In this document: piece after piece, positions 51,802 through 59,899 of the stretch | Position numbering within the stretch: position 1 is the stretch's first letter | How the letters are laid out: each line of letters begins with the position of its first letter | NCBI GenBank assembly: GCA_934486895.1 | Contig: CAKSQZ010000002.1 | Location: 52,440 to 116,439, forward strand | Length of the DNA: 64,000 nucleotides | Direction: 5' to 3' | DNA from: an uncultured Eubacteriales bacterium | Lineage (GTDB): Bacteria > Bacillota > Clostridia > Oscillospirales > Acutalibacteraceae | Program-made: the position numbers and the translations under genes | The notes under the pieces: generated by a model | Told to the model about the DNA's origin: nothing | The model's database searches: none | What the model saw: the letters and a program-made list of their open reading frames with translations, nothing else

Positions 51802-53013
51802 TCATTCACCACCTTTCGCATACTGTATGCCGACATCGCTTAGCGGAATGCTCGCGCCATTTCCAATAATAAGCTTGTCCGTTCCCTCGATGAACGTGTC
51901 GCCCTCAAGCCCTCTTACTTCGGCGATTGTTTTAAAGCCGCTATTGATGGCGATTTGATACGCTTGATAGCGCGAAAGTATATCTGAGCGCAGAAGCGCG
52001 TCGACGTTAAAATGTGTATAGATTCCTTTTTTGCGATCAGCAGAAGAAAGAAGTTTATATGTCGTTTCTTGTTCATATTCAGTGACCACATTTTGAAGAG
52101 TGTCGGAATAAAACGCTCTGTTCTGCTGTTCGATGTTTGAATATGTGGACTTTTCCATGTCGTTCAGCTGAAACGATTTCACGCCGAACGCGTTCGCGAT
52201 GTGCCGAGTTGTCAATCCGTTCAGCTCAAAGAACTGCGAATTAACGAGCTTCGTCTCGAGCATTTTAACGTCGAACTCCGCAGGTATCGGAATCACCTTG
52301 CCTGCGTTTTTCGCACCGCCCATATTCGCAAATTTCCGCTGAATTTTGCTTTGCCGCTCATTGTCAAGGTCGCCCGTAAACGTAACAACGATAGGGTCTT
52401 GCAGTCCGTTTTTGTATTTTTCGCGGACTACATTTTGGCCATATCGTTCTTGATCAATCACGGATTGCAAGTACTTCTTAATCGAAGTTCCTTTCAGCCC
52501 GTTTGTTGCGAAGTTTTTGAAATGGCATATTTGAGCCGCTTGATAAATCTGATCGCCATATTGATAATAACAGCAGTTTGGCGCGCCTAAAACCGCCGCG
52601 TCATCGACAATGATGTCGGTTTTAGAGCTGTCAAGCAAATAGAGTGCTTTAACTTTTCCGCCTGCGAAATCTTTGACCCAAAATGCGTTGCCATATTCGA
52701 GCCGCATGAATTCTGTCGCCCAGACGAAATCGTGAGCGTTCATATACGGATTTGGTCGGAATTTCAGCAACTCATAAAGCGAATGGTCTTTGCAAACACG
52801 GTCTCCGTCGAAATCATCGTGCCGCATTACTTTGAATGGCAATTTCGCAATTGCGTTGCAACGGATTTGCATTGCGGCGTAATAAGTCGCAGCGGTCAGA
52901 TTGCCGCCAACCATCGAAACATCTGTTTCAAAAAAATGATTTAATTCCTCAATCGTTGGATTTGTCCCTATTGTTGCTACCTCGTTTTTGATTTTCCGTT
53001 TAAAAACGCCCAA
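51802..53013 (-). CDS. Portal protein, HK97 family
   Basis: 403 residues. TAATYYAAMQIRCNAIAKLPF, NPYMNAHDFVWATEFMRLEYGNAF and FQLNDMEKSTYSNIEQQNRAFYSDTL are hallmarks of HK97-type portals, the dodecameric DNA gate at one capsid vertex. 18 bp after terL. Confidence 0.95.
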   Translation of the reverse strand: MGVFKRKIKNEVATIGTNPTIEELNHFFETDVSMVGGNLTAATYYAAMQIRCNAIAKLPFKVMRHDDFDGDRVCKDHSLYELLKFRPNPYMNAHDFVWATEFMRLEYGNAFWVKDFAGGKVKALYLLDSSKTDIIVDDAAVLGAPNCCYYQYGDQIYQAAQICHFKNFATNGLKGTSIKKYLQSVIDQERYGQNVVREKYKNGLQDPIVVTFTGDLDNERQSKIQRKFANMGGAKNAGKVIPIPAEFDVKMLETKLVNSQFFELNGLTTRHIANAFGVKSFQLNDMEKSTYSNIEQQNRAFYSDTLQNVVTEYEQETTYKLLSSADRKKGIYTHFNVDALLRSDILSRYQAYQIAINSGFKTIAEVRGLEGDTFIEGTDKLIIGNGASIPLSDVGIQYAKGGE

Positions 53014-53031
53014 AAAATCACCCTTTCTTAA

Positions 53032-54753
53032 TCAATCATCGAGCCATTCATCAGCTGTCCCGACATTTATGAATTCGTGGTAAATTGCAAGTTTATATGC
53101 ACACAGCATAGCGTCCACGGGGTCAACTCGCTGTTTCGTTGCATCTTTATCTATCTTTATCAACCCATTGTTTGAGCGCGTTACGGCGTTGCCCATCGCG
53201 AAATTCAGCACAGGGTCTTTCAAATAAACGATGTTGCCTTCATACACTTGTTCTCTAAATCCGCAGGTGCTTTCATTCAGCGATTTTGCTGACTGATACA
53301 CTTCTTCGACATCATATCCGCTGTCCGACATATCCATCATGATTTTGCTTGCGTTCGCAGGGTCAAAACACAAACATTCGATTTTCAATCCGTGTTTCAT
53401 CACAAAATCTTCAACATATTTGATAACTGCGTTCTGATTTACGATTTCCGTATCAGTGACTGTGATATATCCCATTCGTTCGTATGCGTCGTAAGGAAAT
53501 TTATCAACTCTCACACGCTCCATAAGCTTATCCCGATTTGGAATGAAAGAGTGAGAAAACAAAATGTATTTTACGATTGGTTCGTTATATAAATCGACCT
53601 CGCCGCTCAAAAACGGAATAACAAACGCAACACTCGTCAAGTCAATTTTAGCCGACATATCAAATCCAACATACACAGGCATTCCCTTAATGTCAATCGG
53701 CAGTTCTTTGACTTCGCAAGCCTTGAATTTTGCCATGTCCATATAGCCGTTTTCTTTGGCTTGTACCCAGACATCAAGCACTTTTGTTAAAAAAGTGTTC
53801 ATTTTTTCGGGAATTGCTTTTGCGATCGCGTAAAAATCAGCAATCTTTTTCAAGCCATCGTCATAATAAGCTCTAATCGGATTTGCTTTTTTCCAAGTGT
53901 TAATGTCCCCTGGATCATCGCCCTTTTCTGATTCGTGTATATCCACAAAATATCCGTCGTTTTCAACGTCGCTGTTAGGGTCAAGAATATTCGTGCAATA
54001 TTGGTATTCTTGTGTGTAGCACGGAACATTCAAATCAACGCCTGCCGTCGTGATAATCATCAACAGCGGCTGTTTCGTATTCCCGCCGATCCCGAGATCG
54101 TAAAACTCTGTTGTTGCGTGCTGATGATATTCGTCAAGAACCAAAATAGCGGGGTTAGTTCCGTCGCCTTTTCGACCGTCCTCTTTGCAGAGGGCCTTGA
54201 GAAACGATCTTGTTTTGATATGCTGTATAATCTGTCGGTTGCACTTAAATTTAACCGCAAGGGGAGAACCACGCAACAGATTTATGCACTCGTCAAATAT
54301 GATTTTCGATTGTTCGCGTTTTGTCCCGGCGCAGTATGCTTCGTATATTTCGCCGTTTGCGGTTGCACCGCACGAAATTTCGTAAAGGATAACACCCGCT
54401 TGCTCTTGCGATTTTGCGTTTTTGCGCCCGACTTCTTTGAAATAATTCACAAAGCGGCGCAGATTGTTGTCTTTTCTCCGCCAGCCGTAAAGCTGGCACA
54501 AGGAAAATTTTTGATAGACTGTCAATTCGATAAATTGACCCGCTAAAATACCTTTAGAATGCTTCAGCAGTGAAAACCATTTAACAATTTTCTGTGCCTC
54601 GTCCTCGTCCCAATAAAAAAAGCAATCATTGTCTTTTTCGTGCTCTATATCGCACAAAAACCGTTGACACGCCCACTTATGTTTTTGGCAACTGATTATT
54701 TTGTCGCCGATACAATCATTCGCATAATTAACCAGCTCTTGCTTTATGGTCAT
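53032..54753 (-). CDS. Terminase large subunit
   Basis: 573 residues. The packaging motor has an ATPase domain (FKEVGRKNAKSQEQAG around the Walker A, LVLDEYHQH as Walker B, and MIITTAGVD as coupling motif) and an RNase-H nuclease domain with YVGFDMSAKIDLT, CFDPANASKI and DPVDAMLCAY supplying acidic residues. HK97/P27-type family. Follows terS by 14 bp. Confidence 0.95.
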   Translation of the reverse strand: MTIKQELVNYANDCIGDKIISCQKHKWACQRFLCDIEHEKDNDCFFYWDEDEAQKIVKWFSLLKHSKGILAGQFIELTVYQKFSLCQLYGWRRKDNNLRRFVNYFKEVGRKNAKSQEQAGVILYEISCGATANGEIYEAYCAGTKREQSKIIFDECINLLRGSPLAVKFKCNRQIIQHIKTRSFLKALCKEDGRKGDGTNPAILVLDEYHQHATTEFYDLGIGGNTKQPLLMIITTAGVDLNVPCYTQEYQYCTNILDPNSDVENDGYFVDIHESEKGDDPGDINTWKKANPIRAYYDDGLKKIADFYAIAKAIPEKMNTFLTKVLDVWVQAKENGYMDMAKFKACEVKELPIDIKGMPVYVGFDMSAKIDLTSVAFVIPFLSGEVDLYNEPIVKYILFSHSFIPNRDKLMERVRVDKFPYDAYERMGYITVTDTEIVNQNAVIKYVEDFVMKHGLKIECLCFDPANASKIMMDMSDSGYDVEEVYQSAKSLNESTCGFREQVYEGNIVYLKDPVLNFAMGNAVTRSNNGLIKIDKDATKQRVDPVDAMLCAYKLAIYHEFINVGTADEWLDD

Positions 54754-54767
54754 CCAAATTCATCACC

Positions 54768-55241
54768 TCATATATTTCCGAAAACATCGTCTATTTCAGT
54801 TTCGATCTTATTTCGCTTTGTTGCCGCCATTTTCAAGCGACTGTCAATGCTCAATCCGCAGAGATTTCCGAACTTCCGCATTTCGTCAGCATATTTTTTT
54901 TGAGTATTCACAAGCGGATTTTCCACCGCTTCCCCCGATTTTAAAACGAGCAGATCGGTTGATTTTAGCGCCTCGGTCGCGGCGAGATACTGCGAAAATG
55001 CATTGCAGTAGGCGGCGATGTTGTTTTGGTCGAGATTGCAGACGAGATTATCTGCTTTTTTCAATTCCTTGACAACGCGCCTGTATTCTTTTTTAGCTGC
55101 GACACTAATCAACCACTTCGGCGGTGTTCCGAGCTCGTCATCGGGCAAATCAATCATCGATTCTTCCGTTCCTCGTTGTTTTTGGCGTTCGACGGTTAAG
55201 TCTCCTTTTTGTTCATTCAAAGGTTTTCTTGCTCTGCCCAT
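54768..55241 (-). CDS. Terminase small subunit, P27 family
   Basis: 157 residues: MGRARKPLNEQKGDLT and TPPKWLISVAAKKEYRRVVKEL, then AYCNAFSQYLAATEAL, as in P27-family small terminases. It recognises the packaging site and loads terL. Its start overlaps the PLD-like gene by 25 nt. Confidence 0.93.
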   Translation of the reverse strand: MGRARKPLNEQKGDLTVERQKQRGTEESMIDLPDDELGTPPKWLISVAAKKEYRRVVKELKKADNLVCNLDQNNIAAYCNAFSQYLAATEALKSTDLLVLKSGEAVENPLVNTQKKYADEMRKFGNLCGLSIDSRLKMAATKRNKIETEIDDVFGNI

Positions 55242-55855
55242 TTTTTCATCTCCTCAAACATTGATTTGTAAAAATCGTATACTTTTTTGTCATTTTCAAT
55301 GCTAAACTGCTCTAACTGCGGATTTTCATTCAAATTTGACGATGTTTTAACAACATAGCAGTTTTTGTCCGTTTTCATAAGAATCACTTTGCTGTGATTG
55401 TTTATTGCGTATATTTCCCATCCGAGTTCATGGCATTTATCGCAAATATCCGCAAAATAGTTATAATCTTTGCGATTTGAGTCGATATTTTCTTGTGTTT
55501 TTGATGTTATAAAAACAGCATTTCCGATTTTGCCGTTGTCATGATGCTCTTTTAACACTTCAAATTGTCTCTTGCCGATTCTAAATGTCGAGCAAAACAA
55601 TTCTTTGATTCCCTCGGCTCTGGCAACAAAATCAATAATCGCAATCGAGGAAAATCCGTGCTTTCCGCTCAGAATTTCGTAGACCGTGTTTTTCTTAGGC
55701 ATTTTGTCGATTAAATTTTCAAATTGTTTTGATTGATCGGCAATATTAAAATTAACTCTATCGTTTACAACCGATTCGCAAACAACAGCATGTATATCAA
55801 GTTTGTTCACGCAAACTTTGCCGTTAAGCATATTTATCATGTCTTCAATAGGCAT
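55217..55855 (-). CDS. Phage protein with PLD/HKD-like half-site
   Basis: 212 residues. The C-terminal half carries NNHSKVILMKTDKN and TSSNLNENPQLEQFSI, resembling the HxK...N...E active site of phospholipase-D-like nucleases; the N-terminal half (DFVARAEGIKELFCSTFRIG) fits the same fold. A dimer would form one active site. Members occur between HNH and small terminase genes in several Firmicutes phages. Its role, packaging nuclease or host takeover, is unknown. Confidence 0.7.
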   Translation of the reverse strand: MPIEDMINMLNGKVCVNKLDIHAVVCESVVNDRVNFNIADQSKQFENLIDKMPKKNTVYEILSGKHGFSSIAIIDFVARAEGIKELFCSTFRIGKRQFEVLKEHHDNGKIGNAVFITSKTQENIDSNRKDYNYFADICDKCHELGWEIYAINNHSKVILMKTDKNCYVVKTSSNLNENPQLEQFSIENDKKVYDFYKSMFEEMKKWAEQENL

Positions 55856-55916
55856 TGCTTTTTCCTCGCAAACTTTTTATTTACAATTTTGCAAAATGAA
55901 AACTGGGGCAGCGGTA

Positions 55917-56345
55917 TTATTTCTCTAAAGAAAAACATTTTTGTATACCCCCTGGCTTGTATTCGCCCGCGAATTTGTTTTTGTACTCGTGTAATTTTTT
56001 AAGCGCATCGTCGTAATTGCTTTTGTATTGCTCATGTATCTCCGCGTGATTTTTGTCACTCAAGTAGATTAGATTGCTTTGCTCTGTTGCAAGCTCGGGA
56101 TGATCATTGAGCGGTTGGATGTGATGCACGGTTGCGCCGTACTCAATGCGGCTGTGCTTGTATAAAGCGTATACATCTAATCCATAACAATTACTGATGC
56201 ATTTCGCTCTTGCTTTGCGCCATTGCTTCGATAAATAAAAATCGTCTGTTGTTTTATCCTTGGCTTTGCGTTGGCTGCGGCATCTGCATGTCTCGCCCAG
56301 ACGCAATCTTGCGTGACAATAGTCGCAGTGCTTGTATATCGGCAT
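55917..56345 (-). CDS. HNH endonuclease
   Basis: 142 residues. A zinc ribbon (CDYC, CRCRSQ) is followed by the HNH core TVHHIQPLNDHPELATEQSN, LIYLSDKNHAEIHE. HNH enzymes next to terminases stimulate cos cleavage in many cos-type siphophages. The ATG at 56345 has GAGGGGTGAGGG upstream. This suggests cohesive-end packaging. Confidence 0.9.
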   Translation of the reverse strand: MPIYKHCDYCHARLRLGETCRCRSQRKAKDKTTDDFYLSKQWRKARAKCISNCYGLDVYALYKHSRIEYGATVHHIQPLNDHPELATEQSNLIYLSDKNHAEIHEQYKSNYDDALKKLHEYKNKFAGEYKPGGIQKCFSLEK

Positions 56346-56385
56346 ACCCTCACCCCTCATTTTTAATTGTCCCACCGTCACCCCT

Positions 56386-56453
56386 GTAGGTCGTTGTGCC
56401 TACCTCGCTATAGCAAAAGCAGGCGGTTCACGATTTAATCGCGCCTACCTGCT
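56386..56453. other. Structured region upstream of HNH; possible cos site or leader
   Basis: A GTAGG-8-CCTAC hairpin (56386-56403), then AGCAGG/CCTGCT enclosing CGATT/AATCG (56418-56453). It lies between the HNH gene and a divergent accessory operon, with GGGGTGACGGTGGG alongside on the minus strand. A cos site is usually here in HNH-type cos phages; no proof. Confidence 0.35.
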
Positions 56454-56538
56454 CTCGCAATCAAAAATTAAAAAGGAAAATGAATTATGCCAAAGGGCTC
56501 TCCACCACTTCCGACACTATCATAATAGCACCTAAAAG

Positions 56539-56578
56539 TTATCATAACTTATCACGACTCATCAAAACCTATCATTTT
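56539..56578. repeat. Four tandem 10-bp repeats upstream of the acidic-protein operon
   Basis: TTATCATAAC, TTATCACGAC, TCATCAAAAC and CTATCATTTT lie head to tail with exact 10-bp spacing, so every unit faces the same side of the helix. They end 34 bp before the -35 box of a consensus promoter. A regulator-binding array is likely. The rest of the 56346-56700 gap is A/T-rich. Confidence 0.6.
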
Positions 56579-56612
56579 TTTTAATTTTTTTAAAAAATTT
56601 TTAAAAAAGGGG

Positions 56613-56641
56613 TTGACATTGTCCAAGGTTTAGGATATAAT
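56613..56641 (+). promoter_or_regulatory. Perfect consensus promoter of the acidic-protein/HTH operon
   Basis: TTGACA (56613-56618), 17 bp, TATAAT (56636-56641), the strongest promoter in the prophage part. A GCGG-10-CCGC hairpin follows in the leader at about 56650-56667. It points against the late phage genes. Confidence 0.9.
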
Positions 56642-56700
56642 AGAATTGCGGTGAGGGAAAGCCGCTAAAAAATCAAAAATTATAAAAGGAGCAAAAAACT

Positions 56701-57279
56701 ATGAAGTACGTTGCAAATCTATATTCTTACGAGGTAAAAGATTTAAATGATGCCGCCGACTTATACACGATCATCTGCGACAACGAGCCGTATGACACGG
56801 TAGAATTTGAGACACTGGACGAGGCGTTCGCCTTCGTCAGAAGTAAGAAAACCGATGTGACGGAGCAAAACGGTTATTACGCCTGCGAAGCGTGGGTGTC
56901 GAGCGTAGTCCCCGACAACGAAGACGAAGCCGATAAGGCAGCTAATCTAGAATGCGTATGCGGCTGCGAAATTTCCTCGCCTGAGTTCACGGTTGAATTC
57001 GACATCTACCACGGCGGAATCGGTGCCGAGGCGGTGTTCGACAACTATCGTGACGCGCTCGATGAGCTGGAGCGTTGCGAGAAAGCCGCCGAGGCTGCGG
57101 GAGATGAAGATATAGAGTTTTCCATTAAATTCTACAATCCTTACTCGAACAAGCCGTGCGTTCCTTACCGTCCCGAACCGTTACCGGAGGAAGATCCAAG
57201 CCCCGAGGAGCTTGAGTTAAATCGCCGCCTGAAACAAATAATAGACGGGTTTGACGGTCAAGATAAAGAAGAAAGATGA
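56701..57279 (+). CDS. Very acidic phage accessory protein; candidate anti-defence protein
   Basis: 192 residues, 48 Asp/Glu against 17 Lys/Arg, no membrane segment, family not recognised. The N-terminal half has YTIICDNEPYDTVEFETLDEA and the second half YHGGIGAEAVFDNYRDALDEL, which look like two related alpha/beta units, followed by a Pro/Glu-rich tail. The charge fits a DNA-mimic. It heads a two-gene plus-strand operon with a small HTH protein, the layout of anti-CRISPR/Aca loci. AAGGAG lies 8 nt upstream. Anti-restriction or anti-CRISPR activity is inference; a single-strand binding or replication accessory is possible. Confidence 0.75.
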   Translation: MKYVANLYSYEVKDLNDAADLYTIICDNEPYDTVEFETLDEAFAFVRSKKTDVTEQNGYYACEAWVSSVVPDNEDEADKAANLECVCGCEISSPEFTVEFDIYHGGIGAEAVFDNYRDALDELERCEKAAEAAGDEDIEFSIKFYNPYSNKPCVPYRPEPLPEEDPSPEELELNRRLKQIIDGFDGQDKEER

Positions 57280-57289
57280 GGTAAACAAA

Positions 57290-57484
57290 ATGAGTGAAGT
57301 TAAATACCTTTCCGCCAAGCAATACGCCGATCTTCATAATCTGGATCGTAGCTTGATCTGCCGATATATTCGCAACGGCAGAATATCTGCCATAAAAATC
57401 GGCAATCAATGGGCTATTCCCAAAGACGAGCCGCGTCCTTGCGATAAACGGATCAAAAGCGGAAAATATCGCAAAGCGAAATAA
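57290..57484 (+). CDS. Small helix-turn-helix protein, excisionase/MerR-like
   Basis: 64 residues. KYLSAKQYADLHNLDRSLICR with YIRNGRISAIKIGNQWAIPKD is the MerR-like HTH of excisionase-type proteins (DNA-binding helix, then a wing), plus a basic tail. The ATG at 57290 follows GATGAGG. Co-transcribed with the acidic protein and probably binding the operon promoter (Aca-like autorepression); excisionase is the alternative. Confidence 0.85.
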   Translation: MSEVKYLSAKQYADLHNLDRSLICRYIRNGRISAIKIGNQWAIPKDEPRPCDKRIKSGKYRKAK

Positions 57485-57493
57485 TAAGCGAGT

Positions 57494-57527
57494 AAAGCAG
57501 GACTGATTAATAATCAATCCTGCTTTT
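57494..57527. terminator. Terminator between the accessory operon and the late regulator
   Basis: A roughly 15-bp stem around AAAGCAGGACTGATT with one mismatch or G-T pair, followed by TTTTT on the plus strand and usable from both sides. Confidence 0.8.
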
Positions 57528-57534
57528 TCCTCTA

Positions 57535-57960
57535 TCAAATTTTAGCGAATTTGACGTGTTGCAATGCACAACCGTGAACACGGTCAATGTGTGCCAGGCT
57601 ATAATGCATCTTGAATGCTATCTGCGTCAACGACAGCGGATCGGGATTTCCTATGTACGCGTATGTCAGAACCTGTCGTTCAAGCAGATCGGGCAACGCT
57701 ATAATAGCTGTTATAATGTCGTGCTTCACCGCCACAAGCTTTTCATACTCATCGGCAATCCGATTGTCGATGTCGCAAAGCATTTCAACAGCGTTCTCAA
57801 TTTTTCTCCCGCCGTCTGATTTCGGGCTGTCCGAATAATTAGGCGTTATTCTTGTCGCCATGTCGAATGCTCGCGCCCGTCGCTGTTCCAACTGCTCAAT
57901 ACGGCGATCGATGTGCTGATACTGCTTTAGGTAGCGCTTCTTTTCTTTACTCGTTATCAT
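57535..57960 (-). CDS. Phage late transcription regulator, ArpU/DUF1492-like
   Basis: 141 residues: a coiled N-terminus (YLKQYQHIDRRIEQLEQRRA) and a sigma-70-region-4-like C-terminus (LPDLLERQVLTYAYIGNPDPLSLTQIAFKMHYSLAHIDRVHG). DUF1492/ArpU/RinA-type proteins switch on late genes in Firmicutes phages; the position just before the packaging module agrees. Its start overlaps the helicase stop by 4 nt. Confidence 0.85.
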   Translation of the reverse strand: MITSKEKKRYLKQYQHIDRRIEQLEQRRARAFDMATRITPNYSDSPKSDGGRKIENAVEMLCDIDNRIADEYEKLVAVKHDIITAIIALPDLLERQVLTYAYIGNPDPLSLTQIAFKMHYSLAHIDRVHGCALQHVKFAKI

Positions 57961-59339
57961 GTTGCTGCCTCCTTTATTTTCTTGATACGGGCTTTAAGCA
58001 CCTGCATCACGGTTTCGTGCGTGCCTGCACGCTCTCGTATAGTGTCAAGCACATCCTCGTCAACGCACCCCTGAACAACAAGGTAATGCACATAAATCTT
58101 ATCATACGGGGAGCCCTGCCGCCACAAACGGCACTTGCCTTGATCGTTAAGTTCAAAGCTCCAGTTTGGTGTAAACCAGATAATGTGCCGGCCGCCTGCT
58201 TGCAGGTTTAACCCGTAGGCGCAGCTGCTTGGGTGCACCAGCAGCACATCAACCTTGCCATTGTTCCATGCGTCCTCGTCCTCGGTGCCTTTATACACGC
58301 ACACACGCAGTTTTGTTTTTTCAAGGGCTGCAAGGATCCGATCCTTATCGTGCTGGTAGCCGTAGAATGTAATACAGGGCTCGCCGTTTAGGCTTTCCAA
58401 AAGCTCCATATAGGCCTCAATTTTGCAATCGTGAATATGTACGGCTTTGCGGTCATTGTCATACATTGCACCGCTGCAAAACTGTAACAGCTTGCCGGTA
58501 AGCACCCCGGCGGTGTTGGCGGTTATGGTGTCCTCGTCAACGGTAAGCAGCAGATCGCGCTCAAACTGCTTGTACGCTTTCATTGTCTTATCGTCAAGTA
58601 CTATGGGAACATCGTGCTCGATACAAGCGGGTAACTCCAGGTAGTCCTCGGCTTTCATTGATACGCAAATATCACTTATGGCTTTAAGCACGGCCGCCTC
58701 GGCATCCTCTTTCGGTTTGTAATCGGTAAAATGGCCGCCGTGTGTATTGGCATCAAAGTACCGTGTGCGGAATTGTGTTATATTCTTGCCCAGCCGTGCA
58801 CCCTCATCAAGTAAATAAATCTGCGCCCACAGGTCCATAAGCCCCTTGGAGGACGGCGTACCGGTAAGCAGCACAACTTTTTTGCAAAAGCGCCGTACAA
58901 GTTTCATTGCCTTAAAGCGTTTACTTTGACCGTTCTTAAAGCTCGTGCTTTCATCAAGCACCACCATATCAAAAGGCCATGCCTGCTGGTAGTATTCAAC
59001 TAACCAGGGTATGTTTTCACGGTTTATAATATACACATCCGCAGGGGTGTTAAGTGCCTTTATACGCTTTGTGGACGATCCCAGGACCGTAACCACACGC
59101 AGATGCTTTTTTAAATGATCCCACTTGTTTGCCTCCTTGCTCCAGGTTCCCTCCGCAACCTTTTTGGGTGCTACAACCAAAGCCTTTGCAATGTTCCACT
59201 TAAAATATTTCAAAAGGTTTATTGCCGAAAGCGTTATTGAGGTTTTGCCCAAACCCGGACGGAGGAACAACCCAACTGCCGGATCATTTACGATACGCTC
59301 AATACAGTACGCTTGGTAATTATGCGGTTTATATTCCAC
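57957..59339 (-). CDS. SNF2-type DEAD/DEAH helicase
   Basis: 460 residues. Motif I LFLRPGLGKTSITL, motif II DMVVLDESTSFKNGQS, motif III LLTGTPSS, and C-terminal motifs VLLVHPSSCAYGLNLQAGG and RLWRQGSPYDKIYVHYLV. Typical phage SNF2-like helicase found beside VRR-NUC in clostridial phages, presumably for replication or recombination. Confidence 0.93.
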   Translation of the reverse strand: MEYKPHNYQAYCIERIVNDPAVGLFLRPGLGKTSITLSAINLLKYFKWNIAKALVVAPKKVAEGTWSKEANKWDHLKKHLRVVTVLGSSTKRIKALNTPADVYIINRENIPWLVEYYQQAWPFDMVVLDESTSFKNGQSKRFKAMKLVRRFCKKVVLLTGTPSSKGLMDLWAQIYLLDEGARLGKNITQFRTRYFDANTHGGHFTDYKPKEDAEAAVLKAISDICVSMKAEDYLELPACIEHDVPIVLDDKTMKAYKQFERDLLLTVDEDTITANTAGVLTGKLLQFCSGAMYDNDRKAVHIHDCKIEAYMELLESLNGEPCITFYGYQHDKDRILAALEKTKLRVCVYKGTEDEDAWNNGKVDVLLVHPSSCAYGLNLQAGGRHIIWFTPNWSFELNDQGKCRLWRQGSPYDKIYVHYLVVQGCVDEDVLDTIRERAGTHETVMQVLKARIKKIKEAAT

Positions 59340-59619
59340 CCGTTTGCACCTCCCTTACGAAAGCCTCCACCTTTTCCTTTGTGTCTATCCGCAGCACCTT
59401 AAAACCTAACTGCTTTATCAAACCGCAAACATATTCTTGCAGCTTACGCAGCTTTTTACCCGGTGCCTTTGTTTCCACAAAATATATGCGCCCATACGGC
59501 ACAAGCACAATGCGATCCGGTACGCCGTTTTGTCCGGGGCTCACAAACTTTAATGCCCAGCCACCGAGATCATTTTTTACTCGGTCGCATAATTCTTTTT
59601 CAACAGTTTTCTCAAGCAT
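59329..59619 (-). CDS. VRR-NUC domain nuclease
   Basis: 96 residues. WALKFVSPGQNGVPDRIVL, RIYFVETKAPGKKLR and LQEYVCGLIKQLGFKVLRID are the VRR-NUC core (PD-(D/E)xK: the GVPD Asp and the ETK pair). Stand-alone phage VRR-NUC proteins cleave branched DNA. Overlaps the helicase by 11 nt. Confidence 0.93.
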   Translation of the reverse strand: MLEKTVEKELCDRVKNDLGGWALKFVSPGQNGVPDRIVLVPYGRIYFVETKAPGKKLRKLQEYVCGLIKQLGFKVLRIDTKEKVEAFVREVQTGGI

Positions 59620-59733
59620 CGTTTTCCTCCTTTTCTAACTTTCTCACGCGCGCACGCGTAATACACGCAAACAGGCGGGTTAGGGCTTAATTTTACCCTC
59701 AAACTCTCTAATTTTATACTCTATAAGAAAAAA

Positions 59734-59899
59734 TGTTAGAATGTTAGAAAAGTAATAAAAAGCCCTATTTTATGCGATTTTCGGTCTAACAATCTTTCTA
59801 ACAATTAAACAAAACATTGTTTTTCCGTGTAAAAATGTTAGACGGCGTTTTTCTAACAATTCTACACGAAAAACAAAATGTTAGACGCTAATTGTTAGA
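59734..59899. repeat. Iteron-like array: eight TGTTAGA heptamers in both orientations
   Basis: TGTTAGA at 59734, 59742, 59836, 59879 and 59893, and its complement TCTAACA at 59785, 59797 and 59852, in 166 bp of A/T-rich DNA between VapE and VRR-NUC. The pair at 59836 and 59852 sits in a larger near-perfect inverted repeat (about 59826-59868, arms of 17 bp). Candidate replication origin or operator. No gene is seen in 59620-59894. Confidence 0.7.

Noticed and set aside
56480..56584. Small open frame of 34 codons with AAGGA upstream, before the accessory promoter
   Set aside because: It runs through the decamer repeats and the T-rich tract, has poor spacing and looks like no known peptide.
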